A stretch of 64,000 nt of DNA from Bifidobacterium apousia (GTDB lineage: Bacteria > Actinomycetota > Actinomycetes > Actinomycetales > Bifidobacteriaceae): assembly GCF_007559275.1 (NCBI RefSeq), contig NZ_VMHK01000001.1, forward strand, positions 248,001-312,000, in the 5' to 3' direction. Under the pieces are notes generated by a model. That model saw only the letters and a program-made list of their open reading frames with translations, ran no database searches and was not told where the DNA came from. How positions within the stretch are numbered: the first letter of the stretch is position 1; each line of letters begins with the position of its first letter. A program made the translations under genes and the position numbers. Shown piece after piece: positions 54,501 through 63,384 of the stretch.

Positions 54501-57032
54501 AGCGTCGCCGGCGCTGACGGCTATGAAGATCTTTCCCCTTATGGCATCATTTTCGGTGATCCGCACCGGCGTTGTTGCCGTGCCTGAGTCTTTGCTGTTT
54601 CCCAGTCCGCCGCTGGCCTGATTCCCCCAGGCGTAGACGTGACCGTCAGAACCCACAGCCAGGGTGTGGTAGCGCCCGCTGCTGGCCTGGGCAAATCTCA
54701 CTGCTCTGGGCTTGGGGGGAGTCAGGGTGATTTTGGAGCCCCCGGTGTCGTCGCCATGGAGGGCATCCGAGGTTTTCCATTTCATGTCTGACGAAGACCA
54801 ATGCGCTTTCAGATTCAGTGGTTCGGTGACCGGGCTGCTGAAGTCGTAGGCCACATTGGAGCTGCCGTCGGCTTCCTTGATGAACCAGCCGTCGAACAGG
54901 AAGCCTGCCTTGGTGACGGTGGGAGGTGAGGCCTGCTTGCCTGCGATGACGGACTGGTCTGAGACAGATGAACCCCCGTCCGAATCAAAGGTGACCTTCT
55001 TAGCAGTGGGCGTGAAGGTATAGTTGGCGATGCTCTGCCCCTGCTGTGCTGCGCCGCCAAGGGACCATTGACCATCGTTGATCCTGATCTCGGTGGTTCC
55101 GTAGGTGTGGTGGGGGGTCGCGATCGTCCATGGGGTATTGGCGCTCCAGGTGTCGTCGCCTGCGGAGGTTCGGCTGATTGGGCTGTTGCTGTCGGTCTTG
55201 GCTACATCCGTCCTGCCGAAGGTTACCTTGGCCAGATCTATCTGGGGTGGGCTGATCGCTGCAGGCTTGGGCTGCGAGCCGCTTTGAGGTCCCTTGCTGC
55301 CCTGTCCCAGCTTGCCGCTTTTCGCTTCTCCCCAGCTGTAGGGGAGCCCATCCGAGCCGATGGCCAGACTGTGCCGGCAGACATCGAACTCGCTGACCGT
55401 GACACCTGTCAGGCTCACCTTGGTCATAGTTGATTTGGGGCTTGTGGTGCCGTCGCCCAGCTGGCCGCTGGAATTGCTGCCGAACATGTACAGGCTGCCC
55501 GCAGAATCGACCACCGCAGAGGAGTAGTCCCCGGCGCTCACTGAAACAGGCGTCGCCGCTCCTGAGGGCAGACTTACCAGGCTGGGATAGAAGGAGTGGA
55601 CGCTGTCGGCATTGGCGTCATTGCCCTTGGTCAGGGGATAACCCCAGTAGTACACCTTGCCTGTATTGCTCAGTGCAAGGACGTGCAGGTACCCTGCATC
55701 GATGTCGGTGTAGACTGTGCTGTCTGGGTTGCCGGTCGAGTCGCCGTAAATGCGCGATGGAGTGTAGACATTGGAACCACTGCTGGTGCCGTCCATGGTG
55801 CCGATGCTGAGCTGGCCGCCCTGGTTGCGTCCCCAGGCGTAGGCATGTCCTTGGCTGTCCAGCGCCGTTTGAAAATCGTATCCGGCGCTGATGGTGGTGA
55901 AGGTGACGCCGGATGAAGAGACCGCTGCTGGTGAAGCGTTGACGTTGACACCCGTGTGCCCGTTGCCGAGCTGGCCGTATTCGTTGTCTCCCCATGTGTA
56001 GATCGTCCCGCTCGAGGACAGGGCCATGGCATGCCAGTATCCGGCGCTGATGGCGGTGATGGTGGCGTTGAGATTCGCCTTTACCGGTACTGAAGAATTC
56101 GTGGTGGATCCGTTGCCGAGTTCGCCGCGACTGTTGTCGCCCCAGGTGTAGACGGTGCCGTCCGAGGCTAGGGCCATGGAGAATGTGGTTCCCGCGCTGA
56201 CGGATACGAAGGTCTTTCCCTTGATAGCGTCATTTTCGGTGATCCGAACCGGCGTGTTTCTGTTGATTGTGGTGTCGTCGCCGAGCTCACCCCTGCTGTT
56301 GTCTCCCCAGGCGTAGACGTGGCCGTCCGAGCCTACGGCCAGGGTGTGATCGTGTCCGGCGCTGACCTGTGCAAATCTCACTCCTCTGGGCTTGGGGGGA
56401 GTCAGGGTGATTGCCGAACCCCCGGTGTCGCCACCGCTGACGTCGGCTGTCGTCCACTGGGCGTCGTTGACCGACGACCAACGGGCCGTCAGCGACTGCG
56501 TGCTGGTGACCGGCTTGCCGAAGTCATAGGCCACATCGGAGCCTTTGAGGAACCATCCATCAAACAGGTAGCCAGATTTGTTGACGGCAGGTGGGGATGC
56601 CAGATGACCTGAGGTCACTGTCTGGCTCAGGGCCGGTGAGCCGGACGCCAGCGAGCCCCCGTCAGGCTCGAAAGTGAGGGTATATGAGGATGAATCCCTG
56701 GTCTGGGGTGACTTGTCTCTCGGTGAGCTGTCCCTGAACGGTCTGTCCGCCCTTTTGCTGTTGAATGGTTGGACGGCCTTGAATGGTGAAGGATTGTTAC
56801 TGGCCAACGGTGACGGTGAGGCGGTCGGGGCAGCGGCTCGAGCCTGTGCCTCACTGCCTGCCCGGAGCAATGGACTTGCGCTGCTGTCAGGATTGGGCGA
56901 GGGCGATTCTGTGGCAGATGCAGGTGTCATGTCGCCGGTGGTTGCGTATGCGCCTGTTGATGCTCCGATCAGCGCCAGCCCAATCATGGCTGTCAACGTC
57001 ACCAGTCTGCGGATGCCATGAGCATTCCCCAT
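51540..57032 (-). CDS. Very large sortase-anchored surface protein: three RCC1 propellers nested in TIG-like domains
   Basis: An 1830-residue secreted protein. After a signal peptide and a short low-complexity region it has three units. Each has an InlB-type B-repeat (GYLFDGWFLKGSDVAYDFGKPVT in the first), a strand ending in TLTPP or TITPP, seven RCC1 repeats with the core YAWGDNSRGELG or a variant, and a closing block LAKVTFG...ATPHHTYGTTEIRI. The repeat counts are 7, 7 and 7. Approximate DNA spans of the propellers are 56370-55290, 54710-53620 and 53065-51900. LPLTG lies at 51654-51668, then a helix and a short basic tail. ATG 57032 has GGGGAGGAAG upstream; the frame is open 16 codons further. 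Units 1 and 2 share long identical DNA stretches (see the repeats). A paralogue is at 47196-50951. Confidence 0.86.
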   Translation of the reverse strand: MGNAHGIRRLVTLTAMIGLALIGASTGAYATTGDMTPASATESPSPNPDSSASPLLRAGSEAQARAAAPTASPSPLASNNPSPFKAVQPFNSKRADRPFRDSSPRDKSPQTRDSSSYTLTFEPDGGSLASGSPALSQTVTSGHLASPPAVNKSGYLFDGWFLKGSDVAYDFGKPVTSTQSLTARWSSVNDAQWTTADVSGGDTGGSAITLTPPKPRGVRFAQVSAGHDHTLAVGSDGHVYAWGDNSRGELGDDTTINRNTPVRITENDAIKGKTFVSVSAGTTFSMALASDGTVYTWGDNSRGELGNGSTTNSSVPVKANLNATITAISAGYWHAMALSSSGTIYTWGDNEYGQLGNGHTGVNVNASPAAVSSSGVTFTTISAGYDFQTALDSQGHAYAWGRNQGGQLSIGTMDGTSSGSNVYTPSRIYGDSTGNPDSTVYTDIDAGYLHVLALSNTGKVYYWGYPLTKGNDANADSVHSFYPSLVSLPSGAATPVSVSAGDYSSAVVDSAGSLYMFGSNSSGQLGDGTTSPKSTMTKVSLTGVTVSEFDVCRHSLAIGSDGLPYSWGEAKSGKLGQGSKGPQSGSQPKPAAISPPQIDLAKVTFGRTDVAKTDSNSPISRTSAGDDTWSANTPWTIATPHHTYGTTEIRINDGQWSLGGAAQQGQSIANYTFTPTAKKVTFDSDGGSSVSDQSVIAGKQASPPTVTKAGFLFDGWFIKEADGSSNVAYDFSSPVTEPLNLKAHWSSSDMKWKTSDALHGDDTGGSKITLTPPKPRAVRFAQASSGRYHTLAVGSDGHVYAWGNQASGGLGNSKDSGTATTPVRITENDAIRGKIFIAVSAGDAYSMALASDGTVYTWGSNGKGQLGNGTTGNYSTEPVKAQTGNAKITAISAGRAYAMALASDGTVYTWGNNGKGQLGNGSSDGGSHPSPTKVTALSNITAISAGFTTGTALDSQGHAWAWGENSKGQLGNGALGDNPTPTRVQDLDTGQPDARFYIAISAGYQHVLALDTDHDLYGWGSGTAIGSTTDTNVSTKGSTKISFGDETVNITAISAGDDGSEAIDTNGRIYTWGNQGYGQLGNGNSDAWQTNPKAITLAQSVKACAVATSGHHQTAIGSDGLLYTWGYNYYNQLGQSVSALRPGATQPPQITLAKVVFGTMASSTEPATNLTQTGKDTWDENRDWTFVTPAYPYGPSSFTITWTIADDSGDSKQTQQFDYTFDPTEKRITLDPQGGTGAAWTSKDIMEGELVPRQTLTKTGFLFDGWFVKAADGSSNVAYDFGKPVTDPLTLVAHWTPSAPMTVDPTVSPSTGGYQVTITPPSQRGIRFAQVSTGKNHTLAVGSDGNAYAWGNNSTGQLGNGSKDGSKTPVQVKKPEGIGDKDNFSYIQVSAGYGFSLALGSDGNAYAWGDNSRGQLGKGTAGGTDTIPVQVKKPSGAGTDFAYTQVSAGGYHSLAVGKDHQAYAWGDRSNGGQVGDGNTTGNAPAPVAVNASATSPGFQARQVSAGYQHSLIIGISGQTYAWGYGASGRLGNNAKASQATPVSVSSPVQYEDGSIGFFATQVSAGGSHSLAIGRDGKAYAWGANTDGRLGTGDTNDAAIPTLVADPDGGSDGFEPTEISAGGWFCAGIDNKGRIYTWGNNGQNALGNVSITGSISASPVLVSKDGSTTQISAGERQVLVIDSNDMAYGWGDNSSRQLGTNLDNTSVKAATLVCPPQLTISSVTVGTDPDTAAVLELTRSGTADAWGSWNTWTFYTPAFKAGRTTVNITWNVGQGNPQTENLPFTYRDILPLTGSQGLLIVLLVGLFITVTVLAARQHYLEMARQTLASTR
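53194..53219. repeat. Internal direct repeat, unit 3 copy
   Basis: 26 bp identical to 54844-54869, 1650 bp away, encoding the B-repeat segment before the third propeller. Confidence 0.8.
54704..54732. repeat. Internal direct repeat, unit 2 copy
   Basis: 29 bp identical to 56384-56412, exactly 1680 bp (560 codons) away, at the junction of the TIG-like strand and the propeller. Confidence 0.85.
54844..54869. repeat. Internal direct repeat, unit 2 copy of the B-repeat segment
   Basis: 26 bp identical to 53194-53219; encodes the GSSNVAYDF region of the second B-repeat. Confidence 0.8.
56384..56412. repeat. Internal direct repeat, unit 1 copy
   Basis: 29 bp identical to 54704-54732; the flanks are also similar, so units 1 and 2 are a recent tandem duplication or have been homogenised. 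Confidence 0.85.
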
Positions 57033-57352
57033 TCGACTCTTCCTCCCCAAGCGTGCCGATTCCCCAGGTCGTGGCCCCAAAATCTGCGTCGACGCACACT
57101 AAAATAAAGTCCCTCTATAACTTTTACTGTAGCATTGCAATCTTTGTGCGGTTTAGAGTGTTGTGGTCAGGGTGTTGCAGGGCAAATTCACTGCAAGAGG
57201 CATGCTGTTGATTATGGAAGCTGTACTTTTTGCATGAACGACGATGGTTTGACTGGCATTGCAGATTGTCATTGTCACCAGTGACACGGATAAGAAAACC
57301 GAGGCGGTGCCTATGGCCGAACCGCCTCGGTTGTATTGGGGAATTGTGGAGC
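57033..57352 (-). other. Intergenic region between valS and the large surface protein
   Basis: About 320 bp, AT-rich by comparison with its neighbours in the part 57100-57240. It must hold the promoter of the surface-protein gene; TTGCAA (57135-57140) and TATAGA (minus strand, 57119-57114) are present but only 15 bp apart, so I do not assign it firmly. The valS terminator is at 57298-57331. No gene is visible. Confidence 0.4.
57298..57331 (-). terminator. Terminator of valS
   Basis: ACCGAGGCGGT and ACCGCCTCGGT form a perfect 11-bp stem with a 12-nt loop. Read on the minus strand it is followed by TTTTCTT, 22 bp after the valS stop. Confidence 0.88.
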
Positions 57353-60094
57353 CTACTTGCGAGGCTTCTTGGCCGGGGGCTCGCCCAGCTGGCTGGCTGT
57401 CACTCGGATGCCCGCTTCATCCTCGCCGGCTCCCTCGGTCTCGGGCTGGGTGGTCTCCTCGACCAGATTCAGATCTCCGGTGACCCTGCCCGCTTCGGCT
57501 ATGTCGTCCAGGGCGGCCTTGACGGCTTTCAGACCCTCCGGCGCCACGCTCAAGGAGGCGGAGAGGATGGGGGTCTTCATGGAGACCTTGGCCTCGGACT
57601 TGATCCGCCGCAGTGAAGCCAAGGCCGTGCCTGCCCAGGCCAGAAGAGCGGGATCCTGTCCCTGGGCAGCTGCCCGGTAGGATTCTGGACGTGGCCAGGA
57701 GGCCCGGTGAACCGATCCGTCTCCCTGGTGCATCCACTGCCATGCTTCTTCGGTGGCGAAGGGCAGGAAGGGGGCCAGGAGACGGTCGAGAGCGTCAAGA
57801 ACCAGTCCCAGGGTTGTGCGGGCGCTGAGCACCTGGGCTTCGCCAGGGGTCCTGCCGGTGGCATCCGCAGTTCCGTAGGCCCGGTTCTTGGCCAGTTCGA
57901 TGTAGTTGTCGCAGAAGTCCCAGAAGAAGGATTCAGTCACCTCCAGGGCCTTGGAGTGCTCGTAGGATTCCAGGGCCTTGGTGGCCTGGTCGATCACTTG
58001 GGCAAGGCCGGCCAGGACTGCCCGGTCCAGCGGGACTGTGACGTCAGCGGGGTTCCAGGTCGCCTCCGCTGCCTGGGTGACCTTATGGTTCTCATCCTCC
58101 CGCCCGATGGCCAGGGCGAACTTGACAGCGTTGAGGAGCTTAACAGCCAGGCGACGGCCGATTTTCATCTGCCCCTCATCGTAGGTGGCATCCAGGCCCA
58201 ACCGGGCGCAGGATGCCCAGTAGCGCACAGCATCGGCGCCATACTTCTTGATGGGTTCGTCCGGCACCACCACATTGCCCTTGGACTTGCTCATCTTCTT
58301 GTGGTCCGGATCCAGGATCCAGCCCGACAGAGTGGTGTCGCTCCAGGGCAGGCAACCGTTCTCCAGATGAGCGCGGTCCATGGAGCTGAAGAGCCAGGTA
58401 CGAATGATGTCCTGTCCCTGGGGACGCAGGTCCATGGGGAAGGTGGCCTTGAAGAGGGCCTGATCCTGCTCGCCTGGTTCGGCCCAGTGGGTTACGATCT
58501 GGGGGGTCAGGGAGCTGGTGGCCCAGGTGTCCATGATGTCCTTCTCGGCCGTGAAGCCGCCGGGCTGGTCGCGCTGGGATTCCTCGAAGCCCTCGGGCAC
58601 ATCGCTGCTGGGGTCGATGGGAAGCCTGTCCTCGGCCGGGGTGATGGGATGGGCGTAGTCGGTCTCGCCGTTCTCCTTGACCGGGTACCAAAGTGGGAAG
58701 GGGACTCCGAAGAAGCGCTGCCGGGAGATCAGCCAGTCGCCGTTCAGGCCCTCGACCCAGTTGTTGTAGCGCACCCGCATGAAGTCCGGGTGGAAGTGGA
58801 GCTCCTTGCCGCGCTCCAGCAGCTCCTGGTTCAGTTTCTGGTCGGTGCCGCCGTTGCGCAGGTACCACTGGCGGGAGGTGACGATCTCCAGGGGCTTGTC
58901 GCCCTTCTCATAGAAGTTGGTCATGCGCTTGGTGGGCTTGGGCTCGCCGTCCAGGTCGCCGGATTCGCGCAGGGCGTCCACGATGATCTTGCGGGCTGAG
59001 AAGGTGGTCTTGCCCTCGGTCTGCTCGAAGATGCGCCGTCCGCCCTCATCGGTGATCCAATCCGGCACGTCCATGACGATTCGTCCGTTGCGCTGGATGA
59101 TGGATCTGGTGGGCAGGTTAAGATCCCGCCACCACTGCACGTCGGTCACGTCGCCGAAGGTGCAGCACATGGCGATGCCGGCGCCCTTGTCCATCTCGGC
59201 GGCGGGATGGGCCAGGATGGGGACTTCTACCTTGAACAGGGGGGAGTAGACCTTCTGACCGAAGTACTTCTGGTAGCGCTTGTCGTCCGGGTGGGCGATC
59301 AGGGCGCCGCAGGCCGCCAACAGCTCAGGCCTGGTGGTCTCGATGTATATCGGCGTGCCGTCCGCAAACCGGAAGGCCACCCGGTGGTAGAAGCCGTCGT
59401 ACTCGCGCGACTCCAGCTCGGCCTGGGCCACGGCGGTCTGGAAGGTCACGTCCCAGAGCCCGGGGGCCTCCTTCTGGTAGGCCTCGCCCCGGGCCAGATT
59501 CCGCAGGAAAGCCTTCTGCGCCACCCGGCGGGGATGCTCGCCGATGGTGTGATAGGTCTGCGACCAGTCCACTGACAGGCCCAGCGACCGCCAGAGCTGC
59601 TCGAAGAGCTTCTCGTCCTCGGCGGTCAGTTCCTCGCACAGTTCGATGAAGTTCTGGCGGGAGACGGGCACCTGATCCTTGGCGCTGATCTTCTTGCCCT
59701 TGGTTCCGTGGAAGGGGGGCTTGAAGTTCGGATCGTACTTGAGCGAGGTGTCCACGCGAACCCCGTAGTAGTTCTGGACCCGCCGCTCGGTAGGCAGGCC
59801 GTTGTCGTCCCAGCCCATGGGGTAGAAGACGTCGTAGCCCTGCATCCGCTTGAACCGGGCGATCACGTCGGTGTGGGTGTATGAGAAGACGTGCCCCACA
59901 TGCAAATGCCCCGAGACGGTGGGCGGCGGGGTGTCGATGGAGTAGACGCCGGAGCGCTCGCGGGTGTTGCGGAAGCGGTAGACGCCGGACTCATCCCAGT
60001 CGCGGCACCACTTTTCCTCCAGGCCATCCACGCCCACCCTGTCAGGCAGGGGGGTCAGATGGGCATTGACGATTCCTTGGTGTTCAGCAGACAT
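57353..60094 (-). CDS. valS: Valyl-tRNA synthetase
   Basis: A 913-residue class I synthetase that charges tRNA(Val). The HIGH motif appears as SGHLHVGH (about residue 56-63) and the KMSKS motif as HKKMSKSKGNVVVPDEPI. The editing domain lies between them (YIETTRPELLAACGALIAHPDD), and the anticodon domain follows. The C-terminus has a short Lys/Pro-rich tail after a charged segment rather than the long coiled arm of many ValRS, consistent with the shorter actinobacterial form. The gene is followed by its own terminator. Confidence 0.97.
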   Translation of the reverse strand: MSAEHQGIVNAHLTPLPDRVGVDGLEEKWCRDWDESGVYRFRNTRERSGVYSIDTPPPTVSGHLHVGHVFSYTHTDVIARFKRMQGYDVFYPMGWDDNGLPTERRVQNYYGVRVDTSLKYDPNFKPPFHGTKGKKISAKDQVPVSRQNFIELCEELTAEDEKLFEQLWRSLGLSVDWSQTYHTIGEHPRRVAQKAFLRNLARGEAYQKEAPGLWDVTFQTAVAQAELESREYDGFYHRVAFRFADGTPIYIETTRPELLAACGALIAHPDDKRYQKYFGQKVYSPLFKVEVPILAHPAAEMDKGAGIAMCCTFGDVTDVQWWRDLNLPTRSIIQRNGRIVMDVPDWITDEGGRRIFEQTEGKTTFSARKIIVDALRESGDLDGEPKPTKRMTNFYEKGDKPLEIVTSRQWYLRNGGTDQKLNQELLERGKELHFHPDFMRVRYNNWVEGLNGDWLISRQRFFGVPFPLWYPVKENGETDYAHPITPAEDRLPIDPSSDVPEGFEESQRDQPGGFTAEKDIMDTWATSSLTPQIVTHWAEPGEQDQALFKATFPMDLRPQGQDIIRTWLFSSMDRAHLENGCLPWSDTTLSGWILDPDHKKMSKSKGNVVVPDEPIKKYGADAVRYWASCARLGLDATYDEGQMKIGRRLAVKLLNAVKFALAIGREDENHKVTQAAEATWNPADVTVPLDRAVLAGLAQVIDQATKALESYEHSKALEVTESFFWDFCDNYIELAKNRAYGTADATGRTPGEAQVLSARTTLGLVLDALDRLLAPFLPFATEEAWQWMHQGDGSVHRASWPRPESYRAAAQGQDPALLAWAGTALASLRRIKSEAKVSMKTPILSASLSVAPEGLKAVKAALDDIAEAGRVTGDLNLVEETTQPETEGAGEDEAGIRVTASQLGEPPAKKPRK

Positions 60095-60138
60095 ACCAGC
60101 ATTTTATGGACGAATGATGACAAGGGGCCCCCGTCTCC

Positions 60139-61671
60139 TCACCCCTTGATGTGCAGGTTCCACAGGGGCAGGTAGCGATCCGTCAGGTAGCCGGGCATGC
60201 CCTGGAGACGGGGAGTGCTCAGGACCAAGGGCGTGCGCTCATAAAGCCAGTCGCTGGGGGAGAGGTCGCTGACCTGTTGGGCGAAGGCTCGCAGCCGCTG
60301 GGCATAGGTGTTCTGGTCGGTGCTGGCCTTGACCTGCTTCCAGGATTCCTGGACTTCGGTGTTGTCGAAGAGCATGGTGGAGTTGGGGTCGGCGAAGCGG
60401 CCGATGTCGTCATTGTCCATGACCAGCAGGGCCATGTCGTAGTCGTGACGGGTGAGCACCTGGTCGCGGAATGCAGCCTGATCCACCATGGAGACCTGGG
60501 TGGGGATACCCACCGCCTTCAGCTGCGTGCTGATCAGATCGCCCACCTGGCTGCCGAATTCCTGGGGATAGACCAGGCGCAGGCCGCCGTGATAGTAGGA
60601 CTGGGCATAGTAGGAGGCTCGACGAGCCGCTTGGACACGGTCGAATGGGAAGGCCTGCAGACCGGGATCGTAGCCTGGGCTGAGCGGGTTGAGCGGTCCG
60701 CCCAAGGCCTTGGCTCCGCCGCCTTCCAGATCGGCCAGTGCCTGGCGGTCCAGGGCATAGCGGACAGCCTCGCGCATATGTTGGTCGGACAGCAGGCTGG
60801 ATGCCTCGTTGTTGAAAGCCAGGACCACATTGTTCGTGCTGGGTGTTGCTGTCGGAGCCTTGCCAGCCTGCTTGGCGGTAGCCGGATCCATGTCCACTAC
60901 AGCGTCCAGACGCCCCTGGTTCAGATCCTTGACGGTCTGCTCGGGGCTGCCGGCATAGCTGAAGATGACCTTGTGGATGGCGGCCTTGTCCGGGCCTCGG
61001 TAGGACTTGTTGGTGGTCAGGGTCAGGCTGGCTCCCGGTTGCCAGTCATCCACTTGGTATGGGCCTGATCCGGCCGATTGGGTGGAGTAGTTGACGCGGG
61101 CCTGGCGATCGTAGACAATGCCGGCCCGACCGCTCAGAGCGTTCAGCAAGAGGGCGTTTGGGCTCTTCAGTCTGATCACCAGGGTGGCATCATCCGGGTT
61201 GGTGACCTTGGCCAGGCCATCCAGGTCCTGGTGGCCCTGATACCGGTGGTCGATGATTTGGCGCAGGGACCAGAGGGCATCCTCTGAGGTCAGCTGGCGC
61301 CCGTCGGCGAAGCGGGCGTCGCTGCGCAGATGAAAGGTGTAGAGCAGCCCATCGGCGGAGACCTCCCAGCTCTGGGCCAGTCCAGGAGTAGGCCGACCTT
61401 GGGCGTCGGGCCTGGTCAGGGTCTGGTAGACGTTGCCCATCAGGGCCTGGTCAGTGGCCCGGCCGGGCTCAGTGCGGATGTCCAGGGAGACTGGGGCCTG
61501 CCGGGCCCGGATGCGCACTACCTGGTCCGAACCTCCAAGGTTCCAGGGCAGCCGCCAGCCTCCTCGGCCAGTCAACAATGGCCAGGCCATGTAGGTGCCC
61601 GCGGTCAGGACCGCCAGTACCAGGATGAAGATGATTCCGGAGCTGATTCCTCTGTGTCTGCCGCGTGCCAT
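60139..61671 (-). CDS. Orphan family-5 solute-binding protein, membrane-anchored
   Basis: A 510-residue extracytoplasmic binding protein of the peptide/nickel class: GNVYQTLTRPDAQGRPTPGLAQSWEVSADGLLYTFHLRSDARFADGRQLTSEDALWSL is the family core. Instead of a lipobox Cys the N-terminus has a basic start and one uncleaved-looking helix (about 10-30), so the protein is probably tethered by that helix. No permease or ATPase genes are adjacent. Whether it feeds a distant transporter is unknown; oligopeptide binding is the common role. It is 44 bp from valS. Confidence 0.82.
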   Translation of the reverse strand: MARGRHRGISSGIIFILVLAVLTAGTYMAWPLLTGRGGWRLPWNLGGSDQVVRIRARQAPVSLDIRTEPGRATDQALMGNVYQTLTRPDAQGRPTPGLAQSWEVSADGLLYTFHLRSDARFADGRQLTSEDALWSLRQIIDHRYQGHQDLDGLAKVTNPDDATLVIRLKSPNALLLNALSGRAGIVYDRQARVNYSTQSAGSGPYQVDDWQPGASLTLTTNKSYRGPDKAAIHKVIFSYAGSPEQTVKDLNQGRLDAVVDMDPATAKQAGKAPTATPSTNNVVLAFNNEASSLLSDQHMREAVRYALDRQALADLEGGGAKALGGPLNPLSPGYDPGLQAFPFDRVQAARRASYYAQSYYHGGLRLVYPQEFGSQVGDLISTQLKAVGIPTQVSMVDQAAFRDQVLTRHDYDMALLVMDNDDIGRFADPNSTMLFDNTEVQESWKQVKASTDQNTYAQRLRAFAQQVSDLSPSDWLYERTPLVLSTPRLQGMPGYLTDRYLPLWNLHIKG

Positions 61672-61681
61672 GGTTTTGATT

Positions 61682-62398
61682 CTATCGAGAGGCCGGTCCG
61701 GCCAGGAGCTCGGCGCTGGGACATGTCTCGGCCAGTGGGCAGTGCAGGCAGTCGGGCTTGCGGGCGTGGCAGGTGGCCCGGCCGTGCAGAATCAGCCTGT
61801 GCGACAGATTGGTCCAGTCCTCGGGCGGGAAGCAGTCGCAGATTTCGTGCTCGATCTTCACCGGATCGGGGTGGGTGCTGCGCCAGTCGGTCCGCCAGCG
61901 CAGGCGGCCGGTGACCCGGGTGACGTGGGTGTCCACCGGGAATCCGGGGATGTTGAAGGCGTTGCCCAGGACCACGTTGGCGGTCTTGCGCCCCACGCCG
62001 GGCAGGCTGGTCAGCTCCTCCATGGTCTGGGGAACTTTGCCGCCATAGTCCTCAGTCAGCATCAGGGAGAGCCCCAAGAGGTGGCGGGCCTTGGCATGGT
62101 AGAAACCCACTGGGTGGATGATGGCCTCCAGCTCGGCCGGCTGGGCCTGGGCCATGGCCGCAGGGTCTGGATAGCGCTCGAAGAGTTCGGGGGTCACCGA
62201 GTTGACCCGCTTGTCGGTGGTCTGGGCGCTTAGGACCGTGGCCACCAGCAGTTCGAAGGGGTTGCGGAAGTGCAGGGCGCAGACCGCCTCGGGAAAGACC
62301 TGGCAGAGGATGCGGTACTCCTCGTGCATGCGGGTCAGGCGCCGGGCCTTGCTCTCCCTGCCTTGGCGGTGCTGTTGATTGGATGATGCATCAGTCAC
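61682..62398 (-). CDS. nth: Endonuclease III
   Basis: A 238-residue DNA glycosylase/AP lyase that removes oxidised pyrimidines. The helix-hairpin-helix [14 protein letters not shown] holds the catalytic Lys, [10 protein letters not shown] the catalytic Asp. The [4Fe-4S] cluster ligands are C-x6-C-x2-C-x5-C at the end ([17 protein letters not shown]). The start is taken as GTG 62398, overlapping glnR by 8 bp; the frame is open further upstream but has no homology. It lies between the binding protein and glnR on the same strand. Confidence 0.93.
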   Translation of the reverse strand: MTDASSNQQHRQGRESKARRLTRMHEEYRILCQVFPEAVCALHFRNPFELLVATVLSAQTTDKRVNSVTPELFERYPDPAAMAQAQPAELEAIIHPVGFYHAKARHLLGLSLMLTEDYGGKVPQTMEELTSLPGVGRKTANVVLGNAFNIPGFPVDTHVTRVTGRLRWRTDWRSTHPDPVKIEHEICDCFPPEDWTNLSHRLILHGRATCHARKPDCLHCPLAETCPSAELLAGPASR

Positions 62399-63221
62399 TA
62401 TGATCGGTTTTCTTCTTCTTGGCATCTTTGGATTGTTCGGACTGGTTGTCATTGTGCCCGGCGGTGTCCGGTCCGCTTCCTGCATCTGTCGTGGCCTTGG
62501 GGGCTTGGGCCGTTCGTGCCGATGAGGGCGGGTCGAACCGGTATCCCACATTGCGGACCGTGCCGATCAGATGCTCGTACTCGCTGCCCAGCTTGGCCCT
62601 GAGCCGCCGCACGTGTACATCCACTGTCCTGGTGCCGCCGTAGTAGTCATAGCCCCAGACCTCCTGGAGGAGCTGGGCCCTGGTGAAGACCCTGCCTGGA
62701 TGCTGGACCAGATATTTGAGCAGCTCGAACTCCTTGTAGGCCAGGTTGATGGGACGGCCGTGGATTCGGGCCGTGTAGCTTTCGGTATCCACAACCAGGT
62801 CACCCGAGCGGACCTGGCCGGTAGGCACCTGCTCCTCCGCCTCTTCTGGCTGAGCATCGGGCTTGCGTGCCGGTGTCACGCGCTGACAGACCAAGCGCAG
62901 CCGGGCCTCGACCTCGGCGGGCGATGCGGACTGAATGATCACATCAGCCACACCCCAGCTGGCATTGACCACGGTGAAGCCGCCCTCGCTCAGAATCAGG
63001 ATGATGGGCGTGGACAGGCCCGAGGCCCGGGTCAGGTTGCAGAGGGTCTTGGCCTCGGCCAGGTCGTCGCTGGCGTCGATCAGCAACACGGTGTCCTCGG
63101 GCATTCTTACCAGGGAGGCGGCATCCAGGGGCAGGACGCGCACCCGATGGGAGAGCAGGGCCAAGGCTGGCAGAACCGATGCCGGGTCCTCGGCGCAGGT
63201 CATCAAGGTCAGATCCGTCAC
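62391..63221 (-). CDS. glnR: GlnR-type orphan response regulator
   Basis: A 276-residue OmpR-family protein. The atypical receiver ([56 protein letters not shown]) corresponds closely to streptomycete GlnR, which lacks the usual phosphorylation pocket. The DNA-binding half ([53 protein letters not shown]) is nearly the family consensus. GlnR governs nitrogen assimilation genes such as amtB and glnA in other actinobacteria. GTG 63221 is preceded by AAGAAGG; the frame opens 22 codons earlier. A Gln/Lys/Asp-rich tail ends the protein. No sensor kinase is adjacent. Confidence 0.9.
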   Translation of the reverse strand: MTDLTLMTCAEDPASVLPALALLSHRVRVLPLDAASLVRMPEDTVLLIDASDDLAEAKTLCNLTRASGLSTPIILILSEGGFTVVNASWGVADVIIQSASPAEVEARLRLVCQRVTPARKPDAQPEEAEEQVPTGQVRSGDLVVDTESYTARIHGRPINLAYKEFELLKYLVQHPGRVFTRAQLLQEVWGYDYYGGTRTVDVHVRRLRAKLGSEYEHLIGTVRNVGYRFDPPSSARTAQAPKATTDAGSGPDTAGHNDNQSEQSKDAKKKKTDHSD

Positions 63222-63384
63222 GGGGGTACCTTCTTCCCTGTCCGTTCGTCCATAGCGGGGGTGGATTCGTTGAACAGTCGTCATCATTGTACAATCGGCC
63301 CGTCACAGAGGCTCCGAGTTCACAGGATGGCCTTGCCCTAGGATGTGACGTATGGCTCCCCGACGGGGACAGGCAGGAGGACCC

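Noticed and set aside
51540-57032. Regularly spaced repeats resembling a CRISPR array
   Set aside because: The repeats are long, imperfect, in frame, and encode RCC1 motifs.
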